A stretch of 64,000 nucleotides of DNA. Source: Kineococcus xinjiangensis. Lineage in GTDB: Bacteria > Actinomycetota > Actinomycetes > Actinomycetales > Kineococcaceae. Shown one piece after another: positions 25,059 through 34,199 of the stretch. The notes beneath the pieces are model-generated. The model did not search any database. It had not been told where the DNA came from and saw only the letters and a program-made list of their open reading frames with translations. Made by a program: the position numbers and the translations under genes. Location of the stretch: the NCBI RefSeq assembly GCF_002934625.1, contig NZ_PTJD01000008.1:157769-221768 (forward strand), read 5' to 3'. Within the stretch, counting starts at the first letter, position 1. Every line of letters starts with the position of its first letter.

Positions 25059-25520
25059 ATGAGCGACGACCAGATCCTGGATCCCCCTTCCCGCCCCGCG
25101 TGGTGGCAGGCCGTCGGCGCCGGTGTCCTCGGCGCCGTCGCGGTCAACCTCGTGCTGTACCTGTTCGCGCGAGCCGCCGGCGCCTCCCTCGCCCTGCCCG
25201 ACGGCTCCGGGACGCACGTCGTGGGCGTGCCCGACGTCGTGGGCGCCACGGTGGTGCCGCTGCTGGTGGGCACCGTCCTGGCGGTGCTGCTCTCGCGCCG
25301 GTGGCCCGTCCTGCTGCGGGTGGCGCAGGTCGGCGGCGCCGTGGTGGCGCTGGTGACGGTGGCCGGGCCGCTGACCGGTGACACGGACGCCGCGACCCGC
25401 CTCGTGCTCGCCGCGATGCACGTCGTCTCGGCGGTCGCCGTCGTGGCGATCCTGGAGGGCGTCCACCGCGGCCGGGCAGGGCGGCGACGGACCGGGACGG
25501 CGGTGCGCGCCGCCGCGTAG
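25059..25520 (+). CDS. Four-helix membrane protein, DUF6069-like
   Basis: Membrane protein of 153 aa with four hydrophobic segments: about 20-42, 60-85, 92-112 and 118-140. The pattern of NLVLYLFARAAG in helix 1, VPDVVGATVVPLLVGTVLAVLL in helix 2 and AAMHVVSAVAVVAIL in helix 4 resembles the actinobacterial DUF6069 family, whose function is not known. The name is from memory of that pattern and is not certain. ATG at 25059 begins MSDDQ; a GTG-free upstream extension of 7 residues is also possible. It ends 8 bp before the convergent P-loop gene. Confidence 0.7.
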   Translation: MSDDQILDPPSRPAWWQAVGAGVLGAVAVNLVLYLFARAAGASLALPDGSGTHVVGVPDVVGATVVPLLVGTVLAVLLSRRWPVLLRVAQVGGAVVALVTVAGPLTGDTDAATRLVLAAMHVVSAVAVVAILEGVHRGRAGRRRTGTAVRAAA

Positions 25521-25528
25521 TGCGGGGT

Positions 25529-26038
25529 TCAGGCCGCGCGCACCCGCTGCACGAGCTCCGCCGAGAGCTCGTGCAGCGGCCGGCGGGAGTCCAGCACGAG
25601 CCGGGGCTGCGGCCAGTCCGCGAACGCGTCCCGGCGCGGGCGCACCGACTCCCACGACGGCTCGGGGAACCCCTGGAGGTCGCGGCGGCGCCCCTCCAGG
25701 CGCCGGCGGTGCAGCTCCTCGTCGGGGCAGCGGACCTCCACGAAGTGCAGCGGTGCCGCGTGCTGCGCGGCGAGGTCGCGGAACGCGTCACGGGCCTCGG
25801 GCGCGTCGTTGACGGCGTCGACGAGCACCGGCTGACCCAGCGCGAGGAGTTCGCCCGCCAGGGCGTGGACCACGGAGTAGGCGGCCAGGCCGGTGCGCTG
25901 CCCGCGGTCGATCCCGGCCCGCCACAGGGCCGCCTCCACGGGATCGACGGAGAGGACCGCGGCGGGCAGGTCCCGGGCCGCGGCCTCGGCGACGGCGCTC
26001 TTGCCGGCACCGGGCGGCCCGCACATCACGATCAGCAC
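25529..26038 (-). CDS. P-loop ATPase/kinase-like protein (AAA_33 type)
   Basis: Nucleotide-binding protein of 169 aa resembling small kinases such as zeta-toxin-like or gluconate-kinase-like P-loop proteins. It starts VLIVMCGPPGAGKSAVAEAAA with a textbook Walker A. VLSVDPVEAALWRAGI follows, then PVLVDAVNDAPEARDAF and HFVEVRCPDEELHRRRLEGRRR, which fits a lid with arginines. The GTG at 26038 has GGGAGGG upstream and starts right at the first strand; a longer start 21 codons upstream is less likely. The substrate is unknown and no antitoxin-like gene is adjacent, so a toxin role is not supported. Confidence 0.85.
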   Translation of the reverse strand: MLIVMCGPPGAGKSAVAEAAARDLPAAVLSVDPVEAALWRAGIDRGQRTGLAAYSVVHALAGELLALGQPVLVDAVNDAPEARDAFRDLAAQHAAPLHFVEVRCPDEELHRRRLEGRRRDLQGFPEPSWESVRPRRDAFADWPQPRLVLDSRRPLHELSAELVQRVRAA

Positions 26039-26116
26039 CCCCGCACCCTCCCCGGGACCGCGGATCGCCACAACCCCGTGGGCCCGGGGCCGGTTCGGCA
26101 CGGACAGCGCGATCCA

Positions 26117-26138
26117 GGGTGATCACCCCTCGTGAGGG
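26117..26138. promoter_or_regulatory. Palindromic site between divergent genes
   Basis: A perfect 12-bp palindrome GGGTGATCACCC (26117-26128) overlaps a second dyad CCCTC-GT-GAGGG (26127-26138). It lies 79 bp before the P-loop gene start and 107 bp before the PAS-GGDEF-EAL start. No adjacent regulator gene is present. Probably an operator for either gene; evidence is symmetry and position only. Confidence 0.4.
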
Positions 26139-26244
26139 CGCGTGACTCAGAGCGGCACTACAGTGCGACTCCCCCGTGGCCGGCGCCCGGGTGAGCCCGT
26201 CATCAGTGCTGCCCGGCGGGCGACGGCCGCGAGAGGCAGGTGCG

Positions 26245-29200
26245 ATGCGCGAGACACCGGGGAACGCGACACCGAGCCGGGGGCTGCTCCTCGTCCTCCT
26301 CGCGGCGCTCGTCTTCGCCGCGCTGCTCCTGGCCCTCCCCGACGACTCCGCCGCCGCCGTCGTGGGCAGCAGCGCCGGGCTGGTCGCCGCCGCCGGCACC
26401 TTCGCCGCGCTGGCCGTCCAGCGGGCACGGCGGGAGGGGCCCCGTCGGGCGGCGGGACGACGGCGGTGGGGATGGCTGCTGCTGGCCGCCTCCGGCCTCG
26501 CCTTCGCCGCCGGGCAGTGCGCCTGGGCAGTCCAGCAGCTCACCGACGCCACGGTCTCCTTCCCGTCGTGGGCGGAGGCCCTGTTCCTGGCGCAGTTCCC
26601 CCTCACCGCCGCGGGCGTGCTCTGCCTGGCCGCGGGCTCCATGCCCGTCACCTCCGGCGCGAGGACGGTCCTCGACGCCCTCCTCACGGTGACCGCGCTC
26701 CTCCTGCTGTCGTGGGACCTCGCGCTGGAGCCCGCCTACCGGTCCCAGGCCGGCGCCGGGATCGCGGCGCTGGCCGTGGCGGTGGCCTACCCCCTCGCGC
26801 ACGTCGCGGTGCTCAGCCTCATCGCGGCGGTCGCGGCGCACAGCGGCCGCTTCGGGCGCGAACTCGGGTTCCTCGGCGCCGGGATGGCCGTCTCGGCGGT
26901 GACGTACACCGCCTTCGGCTGGCTCGTCTACGGCGGCGCGTACTCCTCGGGTGCGCTCGTCGACGTCGGCTGGGTCCTCGCCTTCGGCCTCATGGCGCTG
27001 GCCGCCCGCGGAACCGTCCCCGCCGGGGACGCGCTCAGCGCCGGACGCACCTCCCCCCGGGCCGCCTGGCGAGCCCCCGCCGTCGTCCCGCTGTCCCTCG
27101 TGGCCCTCTCGATGCTCGTCTCGATGGTCGAGCTGCACCTGTCGTCACGGATCGACGTGCTCCAGGTCTGGCTGGGGGTGGCCGTGGTGGGGCTCCTGCT
27201 CGCCCGGCAGGGACTGTCGCTGCGGGAGAACGCCGCCCTCACCCGCCGGCTGGAGCAGCGGGTGGCCGAGCGCACCGCCGAGCTCCTCGCCAGCCGCCGG
27301 CGGTACCAGTCCGTCCTCGACAGCGTCCACGAGGTGATCGTCCAGGCGGACGCGCACGGGCGGGTGCTCTTCCTCAGCCGCGCCTGGGAGCACCTCACCG
27401 GCAGGCCCCTGGACGAGCCGGTGGGACGGCCGCTCGCCACCCTGGCCCACCCGGAGGACGCGGCGGTCCTCGAGGGGGCCGCCGCCCGCGCCCTGCGGAC
27501 CGGGGCGCCCGCGCAGGCCCGGGTGCGCGTCGTCGACAGCGCCGGCTCCACCCGCTGGACGGAGGCGTCGCTGCACCCGGCGCGGGAGGCGCGGGGCGCC
27601 GAGGCCGCGCTGTCCGGCACCCTGCGCGACGTCACCGACCGCATCCGGGCCGAGGACGCCCTGCGGGAGAGCGAGGAGCGCTGCCGGCTGCTGCTGGAGT
27701 CCACCGGGGAGGGCATCTTCGGCCTCGACCTCGCCGGGCGCTGCACCTTCCTCAACGCCGCCGCCGCCACCATGATCGGGCGCCCGCCCGAGGAGGTGCT
27801 CGGCGTCCCGCTGCACTCCCTGGTGCACCACACCCGCGCGGACGGGACCCCCCACCCCGAGGAGGAGTGCCCGGTCCTCCCCGAGGCGCGGGCGGGACGC
27901 GGCTGCCACCTCGCCGAGGAGCTGTTCTGGCGCTCCGACGGCACCTCCTTCCCCGTGGAGATCAACGCCCGGCCGGTGCTGAAGCACGGGGACGTCTCCG
28001 CGGTGGTGGTCACGTTCACGGACGTCACCGGCCGTCGCGCCGCGGAGGACGAGGTGCGCCGCCGCGCGCTGCACGACCCGCTGACGGACCTGCCCAACCG
28101 CACGCTGCTGGCCGACCGGCTGGAGCAGGCCCTCGCCGGGACCCGGCGCAGCCGCACCCCCACCGCGCTGATGGTCCTCGACCTCGACGGCTTCAAGGAC
28201 GTCAACGACCGCCACGGGCACCCCACCGGTGACGAGCTGCTACGGGAGGTCGCCGCGCGCCTCACCGCGCCCGGCCTGCTGCGCGCCCAGGACACCGTCG
28301 CCCGCCTCGGGGGCGACGAGTTCGCGGTGGTGCTCCCCGCCCTCGGCGGCGCCGAGGACGCCCAGCACGTCGCCGCGAAGGTCCTCGCAGCCATCACCGA
28401 ACCCGTCCGCGTCGCCACCGGCCTGCTGCGCGTCGGGTGCAGCCTCGGCATCGCGGTGGCACCGGACGACGCGGCGGACCCGCAGAGCCTGCTCCAGCGC
28501 GCCGACGTGGCCATGTACCTCGCGAAGGCGCGCGGCGGCGGCGCGGCCCGCTACCACGCCGAGCACGACCGCGCCCGGCTGCACCGGCTGGAACTGGCGG
28601 ACGAGCTGCGCGAGGCCATCGGCGAGGGGCGGCTCGACCTGCACTACCAGCCCATCGTCGACCTGCGCTCCGGCCGCACCGCCCACCTGGAGGCGCTGTG
28701 CCGCTGGCACAGCCCCGAGCGGGGCAGCGTGCCCGCGCAGACGTTCGTCGACGTCGCGGAGGAGGCGGGGCTGATGGGCGCCCTCACCGCCTACGTCCTC
28801 GGCGAGGCGCACCGGCAGAGCCAGGCGTGGCGCAGCGCCGGGCTGGAGGTCACCGTCGCCGTCAACCTCTCCGCCAGCACCCTGCACGAGCCGGACCTCC
28901 TCCGGCTCGCCCACGACTGGTGCACCAGCGACCCGCCGGCGGGACCGCTGGAGATCGAGGTCACGGAGAGCGCCGTGATGGCCCACCCGGCCCTCGCCGT
29001 CGAGCAGCTGCAGCGGCTGGCCGACCTGGGCGTGCGCGTGTCCATCGACGACTTCGGCACCGGCTACTCCTCCCTCGCGCACCTGCGGGACATGCCCGTG
29101 CACGCGGTGAAGATCGACCGCAGCTTCCTCGCGGGCGCGCGCGGCGGCGCGCGGGAGGAGTCGATCGTGGAGTCGATCATCCAGCTCGGGCACACGCTGG

Positions 29201-29376
29201 ACCTGACCGTCATCGCCGAGGGGGTGGAGACGGCGGAGACCGCCCGGCGGCTGTCGGAGCTCGGCTGCGACAAGGCGCAGGGCTGGCACTTCGGCCACCC
29301 GGAGCCCGCCGCCCGGCTCACCGCCCGCCTCCTGGAGGAGGACGTGGTGGTCCCGGACGGACACGGGGTGAGGTGA
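26245..29376 (+). CDS. PAS-PAS-GGDEF-EAL membrane protein (cyclic-di-GMP turnover)
   Basis: Protein of 1043 aa with a large membrane sensor. Residues about 10-320 contain eight or nine hydrophobic segments. A short coiled coil precedes two PAS domains (about 350-465 and 475-595). The GGDEF domain keeps LGGDEFAVV near 689 and an RxxD inhibitory site (RAQD) five residues before it. The EAL domain keeps HLEALCRW near 815, VNLSA, EVTES, DDFGTGYSSL, VKIDRSF, AEGVET and AQGWHF, so both catalytic sites look competent. ATG 26245 has GAGAGGCAGG upstream and is preferred to an ATG 69 nt earlier. The membrane part suggests sensing of a small or lipid-soluble signal; the PAS domains may bind a cofactor. 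Confidence 0.92.
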   Translation: MRETPGNATPSRGLLLVLLAALVFAALLLALPDDSAAAVVGSSAGLVAAAGTFAALAVQRARREGPRRAAGRRRWGWLLLAASGLAFAAGQCAWAVQQLTDATVSFPSWAEALFLAQFPLTAAGVLCLAAGSMPVTSGARTVLDALLTVTALLLLSWDLALEPAYRSQAGAGIAALAVAVAYPLAHVAVLSLIAAVAAHSGRFGRELGFLGAGMAVSAVTYTAFGWLVYGGAYSSGALVDVGWVLAFGLMALAARGTVPAGDALSAGRTSPRAAWRAPAVVPLSLVALSMLVSMVELHLSSRIDVLQVWLGVAVVGLLLARQGLSLRENAALTRRLEQRVAERTAELLASRRRYQSVLDSVHEVIVQADAHGRVLFLSRAWEHLTGRPLDEPVGRPLATLAHPEDAAVLEGAAARALRTGAPAQARVRVVDSAGSTRWTEASLHPAREARGAEAALSGTLRDVTDRIRAEDALRESEERCRLLLESTGEGIFGLDLAGRCTFLNAAAATMIGRPPEEVLGVPLHSLVHHTRADGTPHPEEECPVLPEARAGRGCHLAEELFWRSDGTSFPVEINARPVLKHGDVSAVVVTFTDVTGRRAAEDEVRRRALHDPLTDLPNRTLLADRLEQALAGTRRSRTPTALMVLDLDGFKDVNDRHGHPTGDELLREVAARLTAPGLLRAQDTVARLGGDEFAVVLPALGGAEDAQHVAAKVLAAITEPVRVATGLLRVGCSLGIAVAPDDAADPQSLLQRADVAMYLAKARGGGAARYHAEHDRARLHRLELADELREAIGEGRLDLHYQPIVDLRSGRTAHLEALCRWHSPERGSVPAQTFVDVAEEAGLMGALTAYVLGEAHRQSQAWRSAGLEVTVAVNLSASTLHEPDLLRLAHDWCTSDPPAGPLEIEVTESAVMAHPALAVEQLQRLADLGVRVSIDDFGTGYSSLAHLRDMPVHAVKIDRSFLAGARGGAREESIVESIIQLGHTLDLTVIAEGVETAETARRLSELGCDKAQGWHFGHPEPAARLTARLLEEDVVVPDGHGVR

Positions 29377-29464
29377 GGGACGGCCGGGGCCCGCGCGGGC
29401 CCGCGGACGATCCCCGGTCCCGCCACGAGGGGCGGGCTGCGACCGTCGTGGATACCGTCGCGGC

Positions 29465-29743
29465 ATGAACCGCACCGCACGCGCAGTCGACGCCGCCATC
29501 GGCATGTACCAGCGGCGGATCTCCCCGCGCAAGGGATGGTCCTGCGCCCACCGCGTCGCGCACGGCGGCCCGTCGTGCTCCGGCGCCGTCCGCGACGCCG
29601 TCCGCTCCCGGGGCGTCCTCGGCGGTGCGGGGTTCAGCGTGCTGCAGTTCCTCGCGTGCTACCGCGCGGCCTCGATGCTCATGGGGACCGAGGTGCGCGG
29701 GGTGTGCTGCTGCGGGCCGATCCCCATCCCGTTCCGGTTCTGA
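29465..29743 (+). CDS. yidD: Membrane protein insertion efficiency factor YidD-like
   Basis: Small protein of 92 aa. The start is an amphipathic helix (ARAVDAAIGMYQRRISP), then the cysteine-containing core RKGWSCAHRVAHGGPSCSGAV, the second helix and a cysteine-rich end GVCCCGPIPIPF. This matches the YidD fold (YQ-xx-ISP-x-x-G-x-x-C) but with SCAHR in place of the usual CRFxPTCS, a known variant paralogue in actinobacteria as I recall. It is not next to yidC, rnpA or rpmH, so it is probably the second copy and not the canonical one. The YidD role in aiding membrane-protein insertion may not transfer fully. Confidence 0.75.
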   Translation: MNRTARAVDAAIGMYQRRISPRKGWSCAHRVAHGGPSCSGAVRDAVRSRGVLGGAGFSVLQFLACYRAASMLMGTEVRGVCCCGPIPIPFRF

Positions 29744-29769
29744 GGGGCGGCTGCCGGCCGGGCCGCCCC
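29744..29769. terminator. Hairpin between convergent yidD-like and DhaK genes
   Basis: Arms GGGGCGGC (29744-29751) and GCCGCCCC (29762-29769) enclose a GC-rich loop directly after the yidD-like stop and 8 bp before the kinase stop. Likely a short bidirectional terminator. Confidence 0.5.
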
Positions 29770-29777
29770 CGCGGCAC

Positions 29778-31409
29778 CTACCCCGCGACCGCCGCGAACA
29801 CCCGCGCCACGGCCTCCGCGCCGGGGTCGGCCACGCCGTCCAGGTGCGCCTCCCCGACGTAGGAGGAGCGCCCCGCGCGGGCCCGCCGCATCCCGGCCGT
29901 CGCGTCGGCGCCCTTCCGCGCGGCCTCCGCCGCCGCGGCAGGTCCGCCGTCGGCCAGGGACCGCAGCGCGGGCAGCAGCGCGTCGAGCATCGTCCGGTCA
30001 CCCTCGCCCGCGCCGCCGTAGCGGGACATCGCCTCCGCCCCCGCGAGCAGCGCGGCGGCCACCCCGCCACCGCGGGCGGACTCCGCCGACGCCCCCGCGC
30101 ACAGCACCGCCAGCAGCACCCCGCTGGAGCCGCCGACCGCCGTGGCCAGCACGTCGGACAGGCGGTCCAGCAGCGCCGCGCGGTCCGCCAGCGGCAGGGC
30201 GTCCAGCTCCGCCTCCACGCGGCGGGCCGCCCCGGCCAGCGTGGACCCCGTGTCGCCGTCGCCCACCTTCGCGTCGAGGGCGTTGAGGTCCGCCTCCGCC
30301 GCCACCAGCGCCCCGCAGACGGCGAGCAGGACCGCGCGGGTGCGGGCGTCGTCGGAGGCGGCGGCCACCTCGTGCCCCGCGGACTCCGGCACCGCCACCA
30401 CGGCGGCCGGCGCCACCGACCGCGCCCCCGGCCAGGCCGTCCACGCCGCCACCGGCGCCAGCAGCGCCGTGCGCAGGCCCGCGTCCAGCGGCAGCGCGCT
30501 GACGGAGAAGCCCTTCATGCCCAGCGACGTCATCAGCGGCGCCGGGCCCACCAGCAGTTCCGCGCGCGCGCCGAGTTCGGTGGCGAGCAGCTCCCGCAGC
30601 ACGATCGCCGTCTCCAGCAGCGGCGCCGAGCCCAGGTCGTTGACGAGCAGCGCCAGCGGCCGCCCCGGGTCCACGCGTGCGCCCAGGTCCCCGGCGATGC
30701 GCGCCACGAGGTCGCGCACCGGGCCCAGCCGCAGCACCTCCACCCCCGGCTCGCCGTGGATGCCGAGCCCGAGCTCCGCCTCGCCCGTTCCCAGGCGGGT
30801 CTCCACCGGGCGCCCCGGGATCGCCGCGCCGGTGACCGCCACGCCGAGGGTGCGCACGGAGTCGGCGACGCGCTGCGCGGCGGAGCGCACCGCTTCCAGG
30901 TCTGCCCCGCTCTCGGCGAGCGCCCCCGCCGTCTTGTGCACGAACAGGGTCCCGGCGACGCCGCGCGGCTGGGCGACGTCGGGCAGGGCGACGTCGTCAC
31001 CGACGACGACCACCTCCACCCGCAGCCCCAGCGCCTTCGCCCGCTCCGCGGCGAGGCCGAAGTTCAGCCGGTCCCCGGTGTAGTTCTTCACCACGAGCAG
31101 GCAGCCGGCCTCCCCGGTCACCGCCCGGATCGCCGCCAGCACCGCCTCCACCGACGGGGAGGCGAACACGTCGCCGCAGACCGCGGCGGTGAGCAGCCCG
31201 GGGCCGACGAAGCCCGCGTGCGCCGGCTCGTGCCCGCTGCCGCCGCCGGAGACGACGGCGACCCGGTCGCGCTGCCAGTCGGCCCGCACCACCACCTTCA
31301 CGTCGGGCAGGCCGTCGAGGCGGGCGAGCCGGCCCGCGCCCGCGGCGACCACCACCCCGTCCAGGCCGTCCACCACGGCGTCGGCGGGTGCGTTGACGAA
31401 GTGCTCCAC
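29778..31409 (-). CDS. Dihydroxyacetone kinase, single-chain (DhaK-DhaL fusion)
   Basis: ATP-dependent dihydroxyacetone (glycerone) kinase of 543 aa. The N-terminal DAK1 half (1-330) has SGGGSGHEP with His60, the KNYTGDRLNF segment with Asp113, and His218 in GLGIHGEPG, which in E. coli DhaK covalently binds the substrate. The C-terminal DAK2 half (about 370-543) has the Mg/ATP-binding aspartates in DAKVGDGDTGSTL and GGSSGVLLA. No PTS genes (DhaM) are nearby, so ATP is the donor. GTG at 31409 with GAGAGG upstream sets the start; the frame is open further 5' but enters the divergent gene. Confidence 0.93.
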   Translation of the reverse strand: MEHFVNAPADAVVDGLDGVVVAAGAGRLARLDGLPDVKVVVRADWQRDRVAVVSGGGSGHEPAHAGFVGPGLLTAAVCGDVFASPSVEAVLAAIRAVTGEAGCLLVVKNYTGDRLNFGLAAERAKALGLRVEVVVVGDDVALPDVAQPRGVAGTLFVHKTAGALAESGADLEAVRSAAQRVADSVRTLGVAVTGAAIPGRPVETRLGTGEAELGLGIHGEPGVEVLRLGPVRDLVARIAGDLGARVDPGRPLALLVNDLGSAPLLETAIVLRELLATELGARAELLVGPAPLMTSLGMKGFSVSALPLDAGLRTALLAPVAAWTAWPGARSVAPAAVVAVPESAGHEVAAASDDARTRAVLLAVCGALVAAEADLNALDAKVGDGDTGSTLAGAARRVEAELDALPLADRAALLDRLSDVLATAVGGSSGVLLAVLCAGASAESARGGGVAAALLAGAEAMSRYGGAGEGDRTMLDALLPALRSLADGGPAAAAEAARKGADATAGMRRARAGRSSYVGEAHLDGVADPGAEAVARVFAAVAG

Positions 31410-31590
31410 GGGGTGTCCTCTCGGCGAGCCGGGCTGAGGCGGTGGTGCGCGGGTCGTGGACAGCTGGGTCGTGGATAGCACAGCGGGAGCGGCGCGGGAC
31501 AGACCCGCCGCCCCGGCCGTCGGTCCCCTCCGCCAGGCTGGCCCGCGACGTCGCGACGGGGCGGCGTCGCGGTGGGGGTGGGGCGGGGGG

Positions 31591-32856
31591 ATGCACGTGG
31601 ACACCGGAACGCAGGGGCAGGCCGGCGAGGAGTGGCTGGCCGACCCGGGGGTGCGCCGGGTGCAGCGGCGCACCGTGCGCCTCCTCGTCGCCGCCCAGGT
31701 CGCCGGCTCCGTCGGGATGGGCGCCGGGCCGTCGGTGGGCGTCCTCCTCGCCGAGCGGGTCGCGGGTTCCGAGGCGTGGGCGGGGATCGCCCGGACCTCC
31801 ACGACGGCGGGCGCGGCCCTGCTGGCCCTGCCGCTGGCGGCGCTGGCGGTGCGCTCGGGGCGGGGGGTCGCCCTCGGCACCGGCTGGGCCGTGGCCGCCG
31901 CGGGTGCCGCGCTGCTCGTGCTGGCCGCGACGACGGGGTCCGTGGTGCTGCTGGTCCTGGGGATGCTCGCGATGGGCGCCGGAGCCGCGGCGCAACTGCA
32001 GTCCCGCTTCGCCGCGACCGACTTCGCACCGGGCCCGCACCGGGCGCGGGCCCTGTCGGTCGTCGTCTGGTCCAGCACGTTCGGCGCGGTGCTGGGTCCC
32101 AACCTCGGCGCTCCCGGCACCCGCGTGGAGGCGTTGCTGGGGCTGCCGCCGCTGGCCGGGGCGTTCGTGATCGGGGCGCTCGGCCTGGCCGTCGCGGCGG
32201 TCCTCGCCGCGCTGCTGCGCCCGCCGCCACCCGCCCTGCGCCCACCCCGGCCCGTCCCGGCCGCCGGGGCGCCGCCCCGCCCCGGGACGGCCGCGGCGCT
32301 GCGCATCGCGTGGGCGGTGCCCGCCGCCCGGGCCGGGCTGGTGGCCCTCGTCTCCGCGCACGCCGCGATGGTCGGGCTGATGACGATGACGCCCGTGCAC
32401 CTGGACCACTACGGCGCCACGGTGACCGTCGTGGGTCTCGTCATCAGCGTCCACGTCCTCGGCATGTTCGCGTTCGCCCCGGTCGTGGGGTCGCTGGCGG
32501 ACCGGTTCGGGCGCACCCCGACCGCCCTCGCGGGGCTGGCCGTGCTCGGGGCCGCGGGCGCCGTGGCGGTGCTGGCGGGGTCCGGCACGGGCGGCGTGGC
32601 GGTGGCGCTGCTCCTGCTGGGGCTGGGCTGGTCGTTCGTGACGGTCCCCGCCGCGGCCGTCGTCTCCGAGTCCGTTCCGGCGGGGGTCCGCACCACCGTG
32701 CAGGGGCTCGCGGACATGCTGATGAACCTCGTCGCGGCCCTCGCCGCGGCGCTGTCCGGGCCGCTGCTGGCGCTGGTCGGCTTCCCCGGGCTGGGGGTGG
32801 GGGTGCTGCTGCTCACCTTGCCGGCGGCGGTGCTGCTGGCCCGCGCCCGCCCCTGA
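31591..32856 (+). CDS. MFS transporter, 12 TM
   Basis: Transporter of 421 aa with twelve hydrophobic segments. A motif A variant, GSLADRFGRTPTALA, follows TM8, the equivalent position in the second half. The N-terminal half has GAAAQLQSRFAATDFAP between TM4 and TM5. The profile resembles small-molecule efflux proteins of actinobacteria; substrate unknown. ATG 31591 follows GGGGCGGGGGG, a usable ribosome site. It is divergent from the dihydroxyacetone kinase across 181 bp that contain two copies of GGTCGTGGA spaced 15 bp apart, possibly a regulator site. Confidence 0.87.
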   Translation: MHVDTGTQGQAGEEWLADPGVRRVQRRTVRLLVAAQVAGSVGMGAGPSVGVLLAERVAGSEAWAGIARTSTTAGAALLALPLAALAVRSGRGVALGTGWAVAAAGAALLVLAATTGSVVLLVLGMLAMGAGAAAQLQSRFAATDFAPGPHRARALSVVVWSSTFGAVLGPNLGAPGTRVEALLGLPPLAGAFVIGALGLAVAAVLAALLRPPPPALRPPRPVPAAGAPPRPGTAAALRIAWAVPAARAGLVALVSAHAAMVGLMTMTPVHLDHYGATVTVVGLVISVHVLGMFAFAPVVGSLADRFGRTPTALAGLAVLGAAGAVAVLAGSGTGGVAVALLLLGLGWSFVTVPAAAVVSESVPAGVRTTVQGLADMLMNLVAALAAALSGPLLALVGFPGLGVGVLLLTLPAAVLLARARP

Positions 32857-32892
32857 CGTCCGGCCCCGTCACCCCGAGGGGGCGCCGCCGCT

Positions 32893-34113
32893 TCACGTGC
32901 CGACGGGCTCGTCCTCCAGGACGGGCAGCGGGGCGGGGCGCCCGAGCAGGTAGCCCTGGCCGAGGGGGACGCCCAGGTCGAGCAGCGCCTCGCGCTCGGC
33001 CTGCGTCTCGATCCCCTCGGCGATCAGGTCCGCGCCGATCTCCGCGGCGAACCCCACGAGGGAGCGGATGAGGGCCTGGCGCACCGGGTCGGAGTCGACG
33101 CCCCGCACGAGGTCCAGGTCGGCCTTGATCACGTCGGGTCGCAGCCGGAGGATGTGGCGGAGGCTGGCGAAGCCCGCGCCGGCGTCGTCGACGGCCAGCG
33201 CCAGACCCGCCTCGCGCAGCCGCCCGGTGACCTCGATCAGCGCCGGGTAGTCCATCACCTGCGTGTGCTCCGTGACCTCCACGCAGAGGCTGCGGCCGTC
33301 CCGGCGCGCGCGGTGCCCGGCGCGCAGCAGCAGGTCCGGGGTGGCCGGGTCGAGCAGGGCCTCGGCGGAGAGGTTGACGGACAACCGCACCCCGCGGGGC
33401 AGCTGCTCCAGGCCGGCGAGGGCGCGCCGCACGGCGAGCAGCTCCAGTTCCGTCCCCAGCCCGACGTGGGTGGCGGCGGCGAAGGCGTGGGCGGGGGTGG
33501 GGAAGGACGGCACGTCGAAGCGGGCGAGGGCCTCGACGCCGACGACGTGCCCGGTGTCGAGGGCCACCACGGGCTGGAAGAGCATGCGGATCGCCCCGCG
33601 CCCCAGCACGCCCTGCACGACCATCCGGGTGCGCTGCCGGTCGCGCTGCTCCAGGACCGCGGCGCTGGCGAGGTGGTCGCTGATGAGGTCGGCGACCAGC
33701 GCGGCGTAGCGGCTGGCGTGGACGTCGAGCTCCGGGCTGGCGGTGCGGCTGAGGCAGCAGAGCATGCCGGTGACCGCGCCGTCGGCATCGCGCACGGGCG
33801 CGCCGACGTAGGAGCCGATCCCGAGGTCGCGCGTCACGTCGAGGTCCCGGGCGACGAGGTCGCGGCGGGCGTCCGGCACCACCGGTGGCAGGGCCCCGGA
33901 GATCACCCGCACGCAGAACGACCCGTGCAGGGGGGTGCCCTCGCCGAGGACGACGTTCATGGCGGCGGTGTCGCCGCTGGCGGCGTGGATCACCTGCTGG
34001 CCGTCGCCGAACTGCGACAGCCACGCGACCTCCATGCCGAGGTGGGTCCGGGCGAGGTCGAGCATGCGCTGCACCCCGACGAACTCGTGGGGCGCGCCCT
34101 GTGGCAACTCCAC
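32893..34113 (-). CDS. GAF-EAL protein (cyclic-di-GMP phosphodiesterase)
   Basis: Soluble protein of 406 aa. A GAF domain (about 10-155) includes GDTAAMNVVLGEGTPLHGSFCVRVISG and GIGSYVGAPVRDADGAVTGMLCCLS. The EAL domain (170-400) has VEALARF, SVNLSAEAL, EVTEH, VDDAGAGFASL, VIKADLDLV, IAEGIET and GQGYLLGRP. All metal and catalytic residues are present; the only deviation is DDAG for DDFG. There is no GGDEF domain, so it should only degrade cyclic-di-GMP, under control of the GAF ligand. GTG 34113 has GGAGGAC upstream. An AGGAG-GTTA-CTCCT dyad lies about 50 bp upstream near the likely promoter. Confidence 0.9.
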   Translation of the reverse strand: MELPQGAPHEFVGVQRMLDLARTHLGMEVAWLSQFGDGQQVIHAASGDTAAMNVVLGEGTPLHGSFCVRVISGALPPVVPDARRDLVARDLDVTRDLGIGSYVGAPVRDADGAVTGMLCCLSRTASPELDVHASRYAALVADLISDHLASAAVLEQRDRQRTRMVVQGVLGRGAIRMLFQPVVALDTGHVVGVEALARFDVPSFPTPAHAFAAATHVGLGTELELLAVRRALAGLEQLPRGVRLSVNLSAEALLDPATPDLLLRAGHRARRDGRSLCVEVTEHTQVMDYPALIEVTGRLREAGLALAVDDAGAGFASLRHILRLRPDVIKADLDLVRGVDSDPVRQALIRSLVGFAAEIGADLIAEGIETQAEREALLDLGVPLGQGYLLGRPAPLPVLEDEPVGT

Positions 34114-34199
34114 TCGCGTCCTCCACGTCGGGTGCGCATTGCTCGCGCGGTGCCACGAGGAGGTTACTCCTGGTGAGGAGATCGTGGAGGGTCGTCGGC

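Noticed and set aside
25529..26038. Zeta-toxin of a toxin-antitoxin pair
   Set aside because: The P-loop fits many small kinases and no antitoxin-like gene is adjacent.
31449..31480. Two sequences like DnaA boxes (CTATCCAC, CTGTCCAC on the minus strand)
   Set aside because: Only two, each mismatched to TTATCCACA, in a GC-rich divergent promoter without AT-rich DNA; no origin can be claimed.
29778..32306. 842-aa frame that would fuse dihydroxyacetone kinase to an upstream domain
   Set aside because: The extra N-terminus is antisense to the MFS gene and has no domain; a good ribosome site marks the start at 31409.
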